From NCBI GenBank assembly GCA_913057685.1, contig CAJXOA010000001.1:1-64000 (forward strand): a DNA stretch of 64,000 nucleotides, given 5' to 3'. The notes under the pieces were generated by a model. The model had not been told where the DNA came from, searched no databases, and saw only the letters and a list, made by a program, of their open reading frames with translations. This DNA comes from an uncultured Trueperaceae bacterium (GTDB taxonomy: Bacteria; Deinococcota; Deinococci; Deinococcales; Trueperaceae). Within the stretch, counting starts at the first letter, position 1. The number at the start of each line of letters is the position of its first letter. This document shows, in pieces, positions 26,998-35,642 of the stretch. Both the position numbers and the translations under genes were made by a program.

Positions 26998-28260
26998 TCA
27001 GTCCGCGATCGGCAGGCCGGTGCTGGCCGCGATCTGGTCGGCGGCGGCGTCGAGCGCCGCTTCGGCGCTGGCGTACTCACCGTCGAGGTAGTCGTTGACC
27101 GTGACGATCATGACCTCGCGGGCCTCCTGGAAGTACTGGGTGCCGGCGACGGCGGGGACGTCCCCGAGCGTGCCGAGGATGTCCTCCCAGATCGCCTGCC
27201 CACCGAAGAACTCGACGCCCTGCTCGAGGGCGGGGTCGTCCTGGAGCGAGAGGAGCGACGGGGTGAGGCCGTACTCGAACAGGATCTCGCGCTGGTTCTC
27301 CTCGTCGGCGAGGGCGTTGGTGATGAAGTCGTAGGCGAGTTCGGGGTTGTCGCTGCTGGCCGGGATGGCGAGCGCGCTCCCGCCGAGGTTGCTGGCGCGG
27401 ACGCCGCCCTCCTCGAGCGCGGGGGTGAGGTAGACGCCCCACTCGCCGGCCTGTTCCTCGGGCATGTTGGCGATGAGGGTACCGGAGTACCAGCTGCCGA
27501 AGAAGGAGCTGGCCTGCGCGTCGTTCTGCAGGAACTGGATCTGCTCCGACCAGCCGGCGGGGTGCAGGGTGCTGGCGTCCCAGACGTTCTTCATGGTCTC
27601 CATCGCCTGGACGCAGCCGGGCTGGGTGATGGTGATCTCGGTGGCGGCCTGATCGAAGTAGAAGCAGCCGGCCTGGTTGGCGAGCATGCGGAACCACTCG
27701 TCGTCGCTGCCCTTGCCGATGGCGCCCATCTTGACGTTGCCGTCGAACGCCTCGTTCATCTGCGTGCCGGCGTCGATGAAGTCGTTCCACGTCTCGATGT
27801 CGGCGGGGTCGATGCCGGCCTGTTCGTAGAGGTCGCGGCGGTAGAAGATGGCGGTGGGGCCGGAGTCGTAGGGGACGGCGTGGATCGCGTCGCCGACCGT
27901 CAGTTCCGCCCACTTGAAGTCGGGGAACATCGGGCGGAGCTCGTCCGCGCCGAGGGTGGTGAGGTCGACGAAGCAGTCGGGGAACTGGGCCCAGAAGACC
28001 TGCGCTTCGTTGTTCTCGACGAGGTAGACGTCGGGCATGTCGAGACCGCCCGCGGCGCAGCCGGCGAGGCCGCGGTCGTAGACGTTCTGGTTGCCGAGGT
28101 CCTCGACGACGACGTCGACGCCGGGGTGCATCTCCTGGAAGCTCTCGACGGTGCTTTCGAGCGCGGGCTTGTTGATGTCCCACACCCATACCGTGAGCGT
28201 CTGGGCGCTGACGGCCGTCGCGGTCAGCAGGGCGAGAAGGGTCAGGGCGACTCGATGCAT
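26998..28260 (-). CDS. CUT1 sugar ABC substrate-binding protein
   Basis: A 420-residue extracellular solute-binding protein (family 1) with signal peptide (about 1-20, ending in AVSAQ). The mature part starts TLTVWVWDINKPALESTVESFQEMHPGV, as in maltose-type receptors. I chose ATG 28260 over the in-frame GTG 28266 because the AGGAGG would overlap the GTG. It is the first gene of the beta-galactoside operon. The sugar is unknown; neighbouring GH42 suggests galactosides. Confidence 0.92.
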   Translation of the reverse strand: MHRVALTLLALLTATAVSAQTLTVWVWDINKPALESTVESFQEMHPGVDVVVEDLGNQNVYDRGLAGCAAGGLDMPDVYLVENNEAQVFWAQFPDCFVDLTTLGADELRPMFPDFKWAELTVGDAIHAVPYDSGPTAIFYRRDLYEQAGIDPADIETWNDFIDAGTQMNEAFDGNVKMGAIGKGSDDEWFRMLANQAGCFYFDQAATEITITQPGCVQAMETMKNVWDASTLHPAGWSEQIQFLQNDAQASSFFGSWYSGTLIANMPEEQAGEWGVYLTPALEEGGVRASNLGGSALAIPASSDNPELAYDFITNALADEENQREILFEYGLTPSLLSLQDDPALEQGVEFFGGQAIWEDILGTLGDVPAVAGTQYFQEAREVMIVTVNDYLDGEYASAEAALDAAADQIAASTGLPIAD

Positions 28261-28395
28261 GTCCACCTCCTGGAGGACGAGAACGGGGGTCCGAATGCGG
28301 GCGAATCCAGGACACCACGGGCGGGGGGCCGCACGGGGTGCGGATCCGCCACGAGGGGGCCCGACATGGGCCCGATTCGGGCACGCGAAACGGAA

Positions 28396-28409
28396 CTAAC
28401 GCGTGTTAG
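28396..28409. promoter_or_regulatory. LacI-type operator, CTAAC-GCGT-GTTAG
   Basis: A perfect 5-bp dyad with a 4-bp centre overlapping the predicted transcription start of the sugar operon. It is well placed for repression by the LacI protein of the operon. Confidence 0.6.
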
Positions 28410-28412
28410 GTC

Positions 28413-28441
28413 ACGATAGTCGCGCGTCATGACCTTGTCAA
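28413..28441 (-). promoter_or_regulatory. promoter of the GH42/ABC operon
   Basis: On the minus strand TTGACA (28441-28436), 17 nt, TATCGT (28418-28413). The transcript would start near 28406 and have a leader of about 145 nt. Confidence 0.7.
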
Positions 28442-28458
28442 CGGGGCGACCGTGGGCG

Positions 28459-29532
28459 TCAGGGCTTGGTGGGGTCCGCGCCGCACGAGCGGCGCACGAC
28501 CAGGTGGGTCGGCATGCGGACCTCGCGACGCTCCGGCGTCCCGCCCGCGACCAACGTCAGCAGCATCTCCATCGCCCGCTCCCCCGCGGCGACCGGGTCG
28601 GTGCGAACCGTCGTCAACGCCGGCCGCAACTGCGCGGCGAACGGGAGGTCGTCGAAGCCGACGACCGCGACGTCGTCCGGGACGCGGCGTCCCGCGTCGT
28701 GCAGCGCCGCCATCGCGCCCAGCGCGACGGTGTCGTTCCCGCACGTCACCGCGTCCAGGTCGGGGGCGCGCGCGAGCAGGCGGGTCATGGCGTCCGCCCC
28801 GCTCTCCGCGCTGTAGCCGGTCTCCTCGACGAGCGCCTCGTCGTAGGCGAGGCCGGCCGCCTCGAGCGCCGCGCGGTACCCCGCGAGGCGCGCGTCGGTC
28901 CCCGAACGCCCGCGCGGCGAGAAGGTCAGGTGCGCGACCGTGCGGCGGCCCAGACCGAGCAGGTGCTCGGTCGCCCGGCGGAGGCCGGCGGCGTCGTCGG
29001 AGACGACCCGGTAGGGGTCGCTGCCGGGCACCGCCCCGAGGGTCACGACCGGCGTCCCGCGGTCCACGAGGCGCGCGAGGCTCGCGTCGCCGTGCCGCGG
29101 GTCGAGGACGACGAGGCCGTCGAGCCCGCGCGCTTGGATCATTTGCAGGTAGGGGTCCTCGTGCTCCGCGCCGGGGACGCCGTCTCCGTAGGCGACCGCG
29201 TCGATGCCCTCGACCTGCACCGTGTAGCCGCTGCGGCGCGCGACCTGGTTGAGGCCGTACAGCAGCTGGGGAACGAAGGCGTCGACGAGCAGCAGGTCGG
29301 CCTTGAGGATGACCAGCCCCAACGTCTTGGTCTCGCCGGTGACGAGGCTACGGGCGGCGGCGGAGGGCAGGTAGCCGAGCTCGCGGGCGACGGCCAGCAC
29401 CCGGTCGCGGGTCGCGGCACCGATCGCCGCGCCCGGGGTGTCGTTGAGGACGAACGAGGCGGTGGTCGGCGAGACGCCCGCCCGTCGGGCGACCTCCTTC
29501 AACGTCGTGCGTTTGGGCCGGGCGACCGTCAC
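28459..29532 (-). CDS. LacI-family transcriptional regulator (alpha-galactoside regulon)
   Basis: A 357-residue repressor with the [25 protein letters not shown] and hinge YLPSAAARSLV, then a sugar-binding domain (GLVVLDPRHGD, CGNDTVALGAM, VVGFDDLPFA). The GTG start has GAAGGAG upstream. It follows melA by 17 nt in the same transcript. A likely operator lies between the divergent melA and ABC promoters (31033-31044). It is a paralogue of the other LacI protein in this window. Confidence 0.92.
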   Translation of the reverse strand: MTVARPKRTTLKEVARRAGVSPTTASFVLNDTPGAAIGAATRDRVLAVARELGYLPSAAARSLVTGETKTLGLVILKADLLLVDAFVPQLLYGLNQVARRSGYTVQVEGIDAVAYGDGVPGAEHEDPYLQMIQARGLDGLVVLDPRHGDASLARLVDRGTPVVTLGAVPGSDPYRVVSDDAAGLRRATEHLLGLGRRTVAHLTFSPRGRSGTDARLAGYRAALEAAGLAYDEALVEETGYSAESGADAMTRLLARAPDLDAVTCGNDTVALGAMAALHDAGRRVPDDVAVVGFDDLPFAAQLRPALTTVRTDPVAAGERAMEMLLTLVAGGTPERREVRMPTHLVVRRSCGADPTKP

Positions 29533-29549
29533 GTGCGCTCCTTCGCGGG

Positions 29550-30941
29550 TCAGCCGCGCAACGCCTCGGGGATCATCTCGCCGTGCGCGTCGAGGAGCGC
29601 GTCGACGAGGGCGCGGATCTGCTTCAGGTCGAGCTCCGCGGCGGTGTGCGGGTCGAGCATCGCGGCGTGGTGGACGTGCTCGCGGTTGCCGGTGAGGAGC
29701 GCCTCGACGGTGAGCTGCTGGACGTTGACGTTCGTCTGCATCAACGCCGCGAGGTGCGGCGGGATCCGGCCGATGCGGGTCGGTTGGACGCCCTGCGCGT
29801 CGACGAGGGCGGGCACCTCGACGCAGGCGTCGTCGGGGAGGTTCTCGATCAGGCCGCGGTTGGGGACGTTGCCGTAGATCCGCGTCGGCGTGTCGGTCTC
29901 CACGGCGTGCACGATCCGTGCGCCGTACTCGGCGCTGGGTCGCACCTCGTGCAGCGTCTCGAACGCCTCGACGGAGCCGTCGATCATCGTCGGCATGAGC
30001 GGCGTCTCCTCGAGCTTCGCGCGGAGCGCGGCGGGGTCCTGCGAGCCGGGGTTCTCGAGTTCGCGTTCGATGAACGCCCAGCTCTCGAGGCCGGCCTGCG
30101 AGCGGTAGAGGTACTCGTCGAGCGGGATGTTGTAGCGCTCGATCAGGTCCTCGCGGCCCTCCTTGATGAACCAGGGCACGTACTCCGCGAGGTGCTCGCT
30201 GGATTCGGTGACGAAGGCACCGAACTGCTCGAACAGCTCGTAGCGCACGCGGTTGTGGTCGGGCATGCGGCCCTCCTCGAGGACGCGGCGCAGGTCGGGG
30301 TACAGATCCCGGCCGGCGTGCTCGAGCTTCAGGAAGAAGGCGACGTGGTTGATGCCGGCGACGAGGTAGTCGAGCTCGTCGGCGGGGAGGCCGAGGTCGG
30401 CGGCGAGCTCGCCCGCGGTGTGCGGCACGCTGTGGCACAGACCGACGGTGCGGATGGTCGTCGCGCGGTCGAGCGCCATGCAGTTCATCGCCATGGGGTT
30501 GACGTAGTTGAGGTGCAGCACGTCGGGCGCGAGCCGCTCCATGTCGCGGGCCATCTCCAGCAGCACCGGCACCGTGCGCAGCGCCCGCATGATGCCGCCC
30601 ACGCCCAGCGTGTCGCCGATCGTCTGGCGCAGCCCGAAGCGTTTGGGGACCTCGAAGTCGATGACGGTGGACGGCTCGTAGCCGCCGACCTGGATCATGT
30701 TGATCGCGTAGTCCGCGCCGTCGAGGGCGCGTTCGCGGTCGAGGGTCGCCTCGAAGGTCGGGTGCGCGCCCAGCGTCTCCGCGACGCGGCGTCCGACGCG
30801 GTGCGAGAGCTCGAGGCGGTGTTCGTCGATGTCGTGCAGCGCGATGGTGGATTCGGCGAGTTCGGGGTGGGAGAGGAGGTCCCCGAGGAGGTTCTTGGCG
30901 AAGACGGTGCTTCCGGCACCGAGGAAGGTGATCTTGGGCAT
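29550..30941 (-). CDS. melA: alpha-galactosidase, GH4
   Basis: A 463-residue GH4 enzyme, which uses NAD+ and Mn2+ in a redox-elimination mechanism. The N-terminal Rossmann motif is MPKITFLGAGSTVF. Metal-site residues are in LCHSVPHT (Cys and His) and GINHVAFF (His). The segment LHLNYVNPMAMN is also typical. This group is mainly alpha-galactosidases; alpha-glucuronidase or glucosidase activity is possible. No signal peptide. It is divergent from a sugar importer and precedes lacI. Confidence 0.92.
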   Translation of the reverse strand: MPKITFLGAGSTVFAKNLLGDLLSHPELAESTIALHDIDEHRLELSHRVGRRVAETLGAHPTFEATLDRERALDGADYAINMIQVGGYEPSTVIDFEVPKRFGLRQTIGDTLGVGGIMRALRTVPVLLEMARDMERLAPDVLHLNYVNPMAMNCMALDRATTIRTVGLCHSVPHTAGELAADLGLPADELDYLVAGINHVAFFLKLEHAGRDLYPDLRRVLEEGRMPDHNRVRYELFEQFGAFVTESSEHLAEYVPWFIKEGREDLIERYNIPLDEYLYRSQAGLESWAFIERELENPGSQDPAALRAKLEETPLMPTMIDGSVEAFETLHEVRPSAEYGARIVHAVETDTPTRIYGNVPNRGLIENLPDDACVEVPALVDAQGVQPTRIGRIPPHLAALMQTNVNVQQLTVEALLTGNREHVHHAAMLDPHTAAELDLKQIRALVDALLDAHGEMIPEALRG

Positions 30942-31006
30942 GGGGCTCCATTCGCGGCGGTCGCGGGGGGGCGCTCGCGGGCCGCCGGGTGGGTGAGGTC
31001 CGAGGG

Positions 31007-31036
31007 AGTCTATCAGCCCTTCGTTGACAGGTAAAA
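31007..31036 (-). promoter_or_regulatory. promoter of melA-lacI
   Basis: On the minus strand TTTACC (31036-31031), 18 nt, TAGACT (31012-31007). The -35 region overlaps that of the opposite promoter and the operator. Confidence 0.5.
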
Positions 31037-31054
31037 CGGTTTAGTGATACGACG
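31025..31054 (+). promoter_or_regulatory. promoter of the second sugar ABC operon
   Basis: TTGACA (31025-31030), 18 nt, TACGAC (31049-31054). A near-palindrome lies in the spacer. Confidence 0.6.
31033..31044. promoter_or_regulatory. LacI-type operator, TAAAACGGTTTA
   Basis: A dyad centred on CG with 4 of 5 matching positions per arm. It lies inside both divergent promoters, so one repressor could control melA-lacI and the ABC genes together. Confidence 0.5.
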
Positions 31055-31086
31055 GGGGCGTTCGACAATTCGGAGAGGAGAGGCGT

Positions 31087-32337
31087 ATGACCATCGCGAC
31101 CGTTCGCACGTTCGCCGCCGCTGCGCTACTGCTGCTCGTGCAGTCCGCCGTGGCCCAGGAGACCTTCACGATCTACTGGAACAACAACCACGTCTACGAC
31201 GCGTACCAGGAGGTCATCGACGACTTCGCCGCCGACCACGGCGTCGAGGTCGACCTGCAGACCTTCGCCTGGCCGGACATGCGCACGAAGTTGTTGACCG
31301 ACTTCTCCGCGCAGCAGGGCCCCGACCTGCTCGAGGTGCCCGCCACCTGGATCACCGAGTTCGCCGGCCTGGGCGCGCTGCGCGACGTCACCGACGACAT
31401 CGCCGCGTGGGACGAGAGCTCCGACTGGTTCGAGGGCACCTGGACCGAGGTGACGCTCGACGAGCGTCGCTACGGCCTGAAGCTGCACCACACGGCGTTG
31501 GCGCTGTTCTACAACAAGGACCTGTTCGAGCAGGCCGGCCTCGATCCCGAGGACCCGCCGGAGACCATGAGCGAGTTCTACGCCACCGCCGAGGCGCTCG
31601 CCGAGGCGCTCGGACCGGACGTGCTCTCGTTCGGGTTCGACACCGACCCCGGGTACGTCATGCCGTTCTTCGCGTCGGAGGAGACGCCGTTCCTGATCGA
31701 GGACGGCGAGATCGCCATCGACACGCCGACGATCCGCGAGACCCTGCAGACGCTGCAGGACATCTCCGACGCCGGTTGGGCGCTCCGGCCCGAGCCGGGC
31801 GCCGCCTACCAGGCGACCCGCCGTTCGTTCTTCGAGCAGCGCGTCGCGATGATCCTCTCGGGCCCGTGGGACATCGCCAACCTCGAGAGCCTCGAGTCGG
31901 ACTTCGACTACGGCATCTCGCCCGTGCCCCGCGTCGAGGGGGCGGGTGCGCTGTCGACCGTCGCCGGGACCGCCATCGCGATCCCCGACGACGCGGAGCA
32001 CCCCGAGCTCGCCTGGGACCTCATGCAGCGCCTGACCGCGGTCGACGTCGAGGTCGCCGCGACCCTGGAGACCGGCATGATGATGCCGCGCGCCTCCTGG
32101 GCCGCCGATCCTCGCCTCGAGGGCGTGCCCGGCGTCGCGGAGTTCACGCCGATCCTCGGGGCCGCCACGCCGTTCGACATCGCGGCCCGCAACCTGGGGT
32201 TGGGCGACATCACGCCGGGCGGCGACGTCTTCGAGCAGCTCTACCAGACCGTCGTGTACGCTCGCGGCGACGTCGATGCGGCGTTGGACACGTACGTACG
32301 TGAAGCCAACCGCATGATCGAGCGCGCCTCGGACTGA
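31087..32337 (+). CDS. CUT1 sugar ABC substrate-binding protein
   Basis: A 416-residue family 1 solute-binding protein with a signal peptide (about 1-23, ending in AVAQ). The mature chain starts ETFTIYWNNNHVYDAYQEVIDDFAAD. The ATG has GAGAGGAGAGG upstream. It is the first gene of an ABC operon divergent from alpha-galactosidase, so an alpha-galactoside is a fair guess for the ligand. Confidence 0.92.
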   Translation: MTIATVRTFAAAALLLLVQSAVAQETFTIYWNNNHVYDAYQEVIDDFAADHGVEVDLQTFAWPDMRTKLLTDFSAQQGPDLLEVPATWITEFAGLGALRDVTDDIAAWDESSDWFEGTWTEVTLDERRYGLKLHHTALALFYNKDLFEQAGLDPEDPPETMSEFYATAEALAEALGPDVLSFGFDTDPGYVMPFFASEETPFLIEDGEIAIDTPTIRETLQTLQDISDAGWALRPEPGAAYQATRRSFFEQRVAMILSGPWDIANLESLESDFDYGISPVPRVEGAGALSTVAGTAIAIPDDAEHPELAWDLMQRLTAVDVEVAATLETGMMMPRASWAADPRLEGVPGVAEFTPILGAATPFDIAARNLGLGDITPGGDVFEQLYQTVVYARGDVDAALDTYVREANRMIERASD

Positions 32338-32349
32338 GGCCGCACGTCC

Positions 32350-32396
32350 GCAGCGCCGGCGGGGGGAGGGACGTGCTCCTCCCGCCGGTCCGCTGC
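32350..32396 (+). terminator. long stem-loop between sugar receptor and permease genes
   Basis: An inner 13-bp stem (32356-32368 with 32376-32388, one G-U pair) is extended by a 6-bp outer stem, GCAGCG with CGCTGC, after a 2-nt bulge. There is no U-tract. Probable mRNA stabiliser or partial terminator. Confidence 0.65.
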
Positions 32397-32458
32397 GCAG
32401 GGACGGAGCGCGTCGCCCGGAGCGGCGCGGACCGGGAATCGGGAGTGCCGAACCGGGC

Positions 32459-33340
32459 ATGAACCAACGTCGCCGCCGGTATTTGACCGGGTATCTCTTC
32501 CTCGCGCCGGCCCTTCTCTCGCTGGCCGTCTTCACCTTCGCGCCGTTCGCCGTCGGCTTCTGGAACAGCCTGCACGCGGGCTTCGGGACCGACCTCGACT
32601 TCGTCGGGTTCGAGAACTACCGCTACATGCTCGAGAGCCCCCGCTTCTGGAACTCGTTGCGGGTCACCGTGCTGTTCACCGCCAGCTACTCCGTCGTCAG
32701 CATCGCCTTGGGGTTCCTCGCCGCCTACGCCCTCGACGACCGCGGCATCCGCTTCAAGCCGATCTTCTCCAGCATCCTGATCCTGCCCTACGTCGTCACG
32801 CCCGCCATCGCGACGCTCGTCTGGCAGTACATGTTCAACGCCGACTTCGGCATCCTCAACGGTGGGCTCGTTGCGTTGGGCCTCGACCGGGTCGCTTGGC
32901 TGCAGACCCCGGCGGGCGCGATGGCGTCGTTGGTCGTGGTCCAGGTCTGGTTCACCCTCGGCTACAACATGCTGCTGTTCGCGTCGGGCCTGCGTTCGAT
33001 CCCCCGCACCTACTACGAGGCGGCGGAGATCGACGGGGTGGGGACGTGGAACAAGATCCGCCACATCACCCTGCCGTTGCTCGTCCCGACGATCGTCTTC
33101 ATCGGGGTGCTGTCGCTGATGGGCGGCTTCGTGCACTCGTTCGTCCTGGCGCAGATCCTGACCGGCGGCGGACCGTTCCGGGGGACCGAGGTGCTGATGT
33201 TGTTGATCTACGAAACCGCCTTCGAGAGCTTCGACGTGCCGATGGCGAACGCCATGACGATCGTGATGTTCGCGCTGTTGTTCGTGCTGAGCTACCTGAT
33301 GAACGTCTGGCAGGAACGCGCCTACAAGGGGATCGAGTGA
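32459..33340 (+). CDS. CUT1 sugar ABC permease, MalF-like
   Basis: A 293-residue permease with six helices and EAA loop (YYEAAEIDGVGTWNKIRHITLPLL). It overlaps the next permease as GTGA. It lies 121 nt after the receptor gene, with a strong hairpin between. Confidence 0.93.
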   Translation: MNQRRRRYLTGYLFLAPALLSLAVFTFAPFAVGFWNSLHAGFGTDLDFVGFENYRYMLESPRFWNSLRVTVLFTASYSVVSIALGFLAAYALDDRGIRFKPIFSSILILPYVVTPAIATLVWQYMFNADFGILNGGLVALGLDRVAWLQTPAGAMASLVVVQVWFTLGYNMLLFASGLRSIPRTYYEAAEIDGVGTWNKIRHITLPLLVPTIVFIGVLSLMGGFVHSFVLAQILTGGGPFRGTEVLMLLIYETAFESFDVPMANAMTIVMFALLFVLSYLMNVWQERAYKGIE

Positions 33341-34164
33341 GGCGGCTGCGTCGGCACGGGGGGCGCATCGCGGCGCACGTCGGGCTGGGGCTGCTGTCGT
33401 TGGTCGTCGTGTTCCCGCTCGTGTACGTCGTGCTGCTGTCGTTCCAGACGATCCAGGAGGCGTCGTCGATCCCCCCGACGCTGATCCCCGCGGACGTCGA
33501 TTTCGAGAACTACGCGCGGGTGTTCGAACGGCTGGACGTCGTCGGGCTGTTCACGAACTCCGCGATCTACACCGTCTCGACCACCCTGATGGTGTTGGTC
33601 ACGTCGACCCTCGCGGCGTACGCGACGACGAAGATCCGCATGCCGGGGCGGCGCCTGGTGCTGGCGCTGTTCGTCGGCAGCATCCTGGTGCCGCCGGCCG
33701 TCCGCACGATCCCGCTCTACACGATGATCGCGGGGTGGGGCTGGGTGGATACCTGGGCGGGGTTGGCGCTGCCGTTGACGGCGACCGGGTTCGGGCTGTT
33801 CTTCATGAACCAGTTCATGCTCACGATCCCCGACGAGGTCGTCGAGGCGGCCCGCATCGACGGGGCGGGCGAGCTGACGATCGTCGGGCGCGTCGTCGTG
33901 CCGCTGGCGCTGCCCGGCATCGCGGTCTTGGGCCTGTACAACTTCATGTTCCGTTGGAACGACTACCTGTGGCCGCTCGTGGTGACGCGCCAGGAGTGGC
34001 AGACGCTCCCGGTCGGCGTGACGCTGTTCAAGTCGTCGCAGCAGCTGATCACCTGGAACCTCATCGCCGCCGCCGCGGTCGTGACGCTGCTGCCGGTGAT
34101 GGCGTTGTTCTTCGCGCTCCGCGAGCGCATCATGGACGGGATCGCCATCCAGGCCGGCAAGTGA
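33337..34164 (+). CDS. CUT1 sugar ABC permease, MalG-like
   Basis: A 275-residue permease starting at GTG that overlaps the previous stop. Six helices and EAA loop (VVEAARIDGAGELTIVGRVVVPL). No ATPase gene follows; a sulfatase gene does, 58 nt later. Confidence 0.92.
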   Translation: MRRLRRHGGRIAAHVGLGLLSLVVVFPLVYVVLLSFQTIQEASSIPPTLIPADVDFENYARVFERLDVVGLFTNSAIYTVSTTLMVLVTSTLAAYATTKIRMPGRRLVLALFVGSILVPPAVRTIPLYTMIAGWGWVDTWAGLALPLTATGFGLFFMNQFMLTIPDEVVEAARIDGAGELTIVGRVVVPLALPGIAVLGLYNFMFRWNDYLWPLVVTRQEWQTLPVGVTLFKSSQQLITWNLIAAAAVVTLLPVMALFFALRERIMDGIAIQAGK

Positions 34165-34222
34165 CGCGCCGGTGACGGTGGGCCGGACCCCGGCCGCCGC
34201 GCGGCGAACGAAGGAGGGAACC

Positions 34223-35572
34223 ATGCCCGAGGGCGCGAACCGACCGAACGTCGTGGTGTTCTTCACCGACCAGCAACGCTGGGACACGACGGGCGTGCAC
34301 GGCCACCCCGGCGGCCTCACGCCGGAGTTCGACGCGATGGCCCGCGAGGGGACGCACGTCGCCCATTCGTTCACGATCCAACCGGTGTGCGGGCCCGCCC
34401 GCGCCTGCCTGCAGACCGGCCTCCACGGGACCGAGCACGGCGCGTTCACGAACGGCGTGCACCTCGATCCCGACCTGCCGACGCTCGGGGACCGCTTCGC
34501 CGCCGCGGGGTACGACACCGCCTACGTCGGCAAGTGGCACCTCGCCTCGCGCGACCCCGTTCCCGAGGCGGAGCGCGGCGGCTACGCCACCTGGCGGGCG
34601 GCGAACGTCCTCGAGTTCACGTCGGACGCGTACGACACGACGGTGTTCGACGAGGCGGGCCGGCCGCGGCGGTTGCCGGGCTACCGCGTCGACGCCCTGG
34701 CCGACGAGGCGATCCGGTTCCTCGCCGAGCCGCGCGAGGCGCCGTTCTTCCTGTTCACGTCGTTCCTCGAGCCGCACCACCAGAACCATCGCGACGACTA
34801 CCCCGCACCCCGCGGGTACGCCGAGCGCTACGCCGACGCCTGGCGGCCGCCGGACCTCGAGGCGCTCGTCGGGAGCGCCCCGCGGCACCTGGCGGGCTAC
34901 TACGGCATGGTGAAGCGCCTCGACGAGGCGCTCGGGCGGGTGCGGGACGCCCTCACGAGCCTCGACCTGGCGCGCGACACGGTGCTGTTGTTCACGTCGG
35001 ATCACGGCAACCACTTCAAGACCCGCAACGCGGAGTACAAGCGTTCCTGCCACGAGGCGTCGATCCGCGTGCCGACCGCGCTCGTCGGGCCCGGCTTCGA
35101 CGGGGGCGGCCGGATCGAGACGTTGGTCGGCATCCCCGACCTGACCGCCACCCTCCTCGACGTCGCGGGCATCGAGGTTCCCCCGGAGATCCGCGGGCGC
35201 TCGCTGCGCGACCCGGCCATCCGGACACGAGCGGAGCGCGACGACGAGGTGTTCGTCCAGATCAGCGAGGACGTCGTCGGGCGCGCCCTACGGACGCGAC
35301 GCTGGAAGTACGCGGTGGACGCGCCGGACGCCGACCCGACCGGCGACCCCGCGGCCGACGTCTACGAGGAGCGCTTCCTGTACGACCTGGAGGCCGACCC
35401 GTACGAGCTCGAGAACTTGGTCGGCATGGACGCCTACGCCGACGTCGCCGCCGACCTGCGTGCGCGCCTCCTGGCGCACGTCGCGGAGGTGGAGGGGCGG
35501 ACGCCCGGCATTCGGCCGGCACCGCCGCGCGCGTCGGAGCAGCGCAGCCCGGACCTCCCGAACTACCCCTGA
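34223..35572 (+). CDS. type I sulfatase (arylsulfatase family)
   Basis: A 449-residue sulfatase. The formylglycine signature C-x-P-x-R is present in PVCGPARACLQTG, so it needs conversion of that Cys by a maturase not encoded here. Metal and substrate ligands are in FTDQQRWD (Asp), GKWHLA (Lys/His) and TSDHGNH (Asp/His). There is no signal peptide, so it should act in the cytoplasm on an imported sulfated sugar. I chose the ATG with AAGGAGG upstream. Its place at the end of a sugar ABC operon divergent from GH4 suggests sulfated galactosides. Confidence 0.9.
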   Translation: MPEGANRPNVVVFFTDQQRWDTTGVHGHPGGLTPEFDAMAREGTHVAHSFTIQPVCGPARACLQTGLHGTEHGAFTNGVHLDPDLPTLGDRFAAAGYDTAYVGKWHLASRDPVPEAERGGYATWRAANVLEFTSDAYDTTVFDEAGRPRRLPGYRVDALADEAIRFLAEPREAPFFLFTSFLEPHHQNHRDDYPAPRGYAERYADAWRPPDLEALVGSAPRHLAGYYGMVKRLDEALGRVRDALTSLDLARDTVLLFTSDHGNHFKTRNAEYKRSCHEASIRVPTALVGPGFDGGGRIETLVGIPDLTATLLDVAGIEVPPEIRGRSLRDPAIRTRAERDDEVFVQISEDVVGRALRTRRWKYAVDAPDADPTGDPAADVYEERFLYDLEADPYELENLVGMDAYADVAADLRARLLAHVAEVEGRTPGIRPAPPRASEQRSPDLPNYP

Positions 35573-35588
35573 GCCGCCGGCGGCGTCG

Positions 35589-35604
35589 CGCCGCGCAGGC
35601 GGCG
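35589..35604. terminator. small stem-loop between convergent sulfatase and lexA genes
   Basis: CGCCGC-GCAG-GCGGCG, 6 bp. It could serve both directions, but it is weak in this GC-rich background. Confidence 0.35.
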
Positions 35605-35642
35605 TGGGGTCGGGGGACGGGTGAAGTGGGGTCGGTCCGGCG

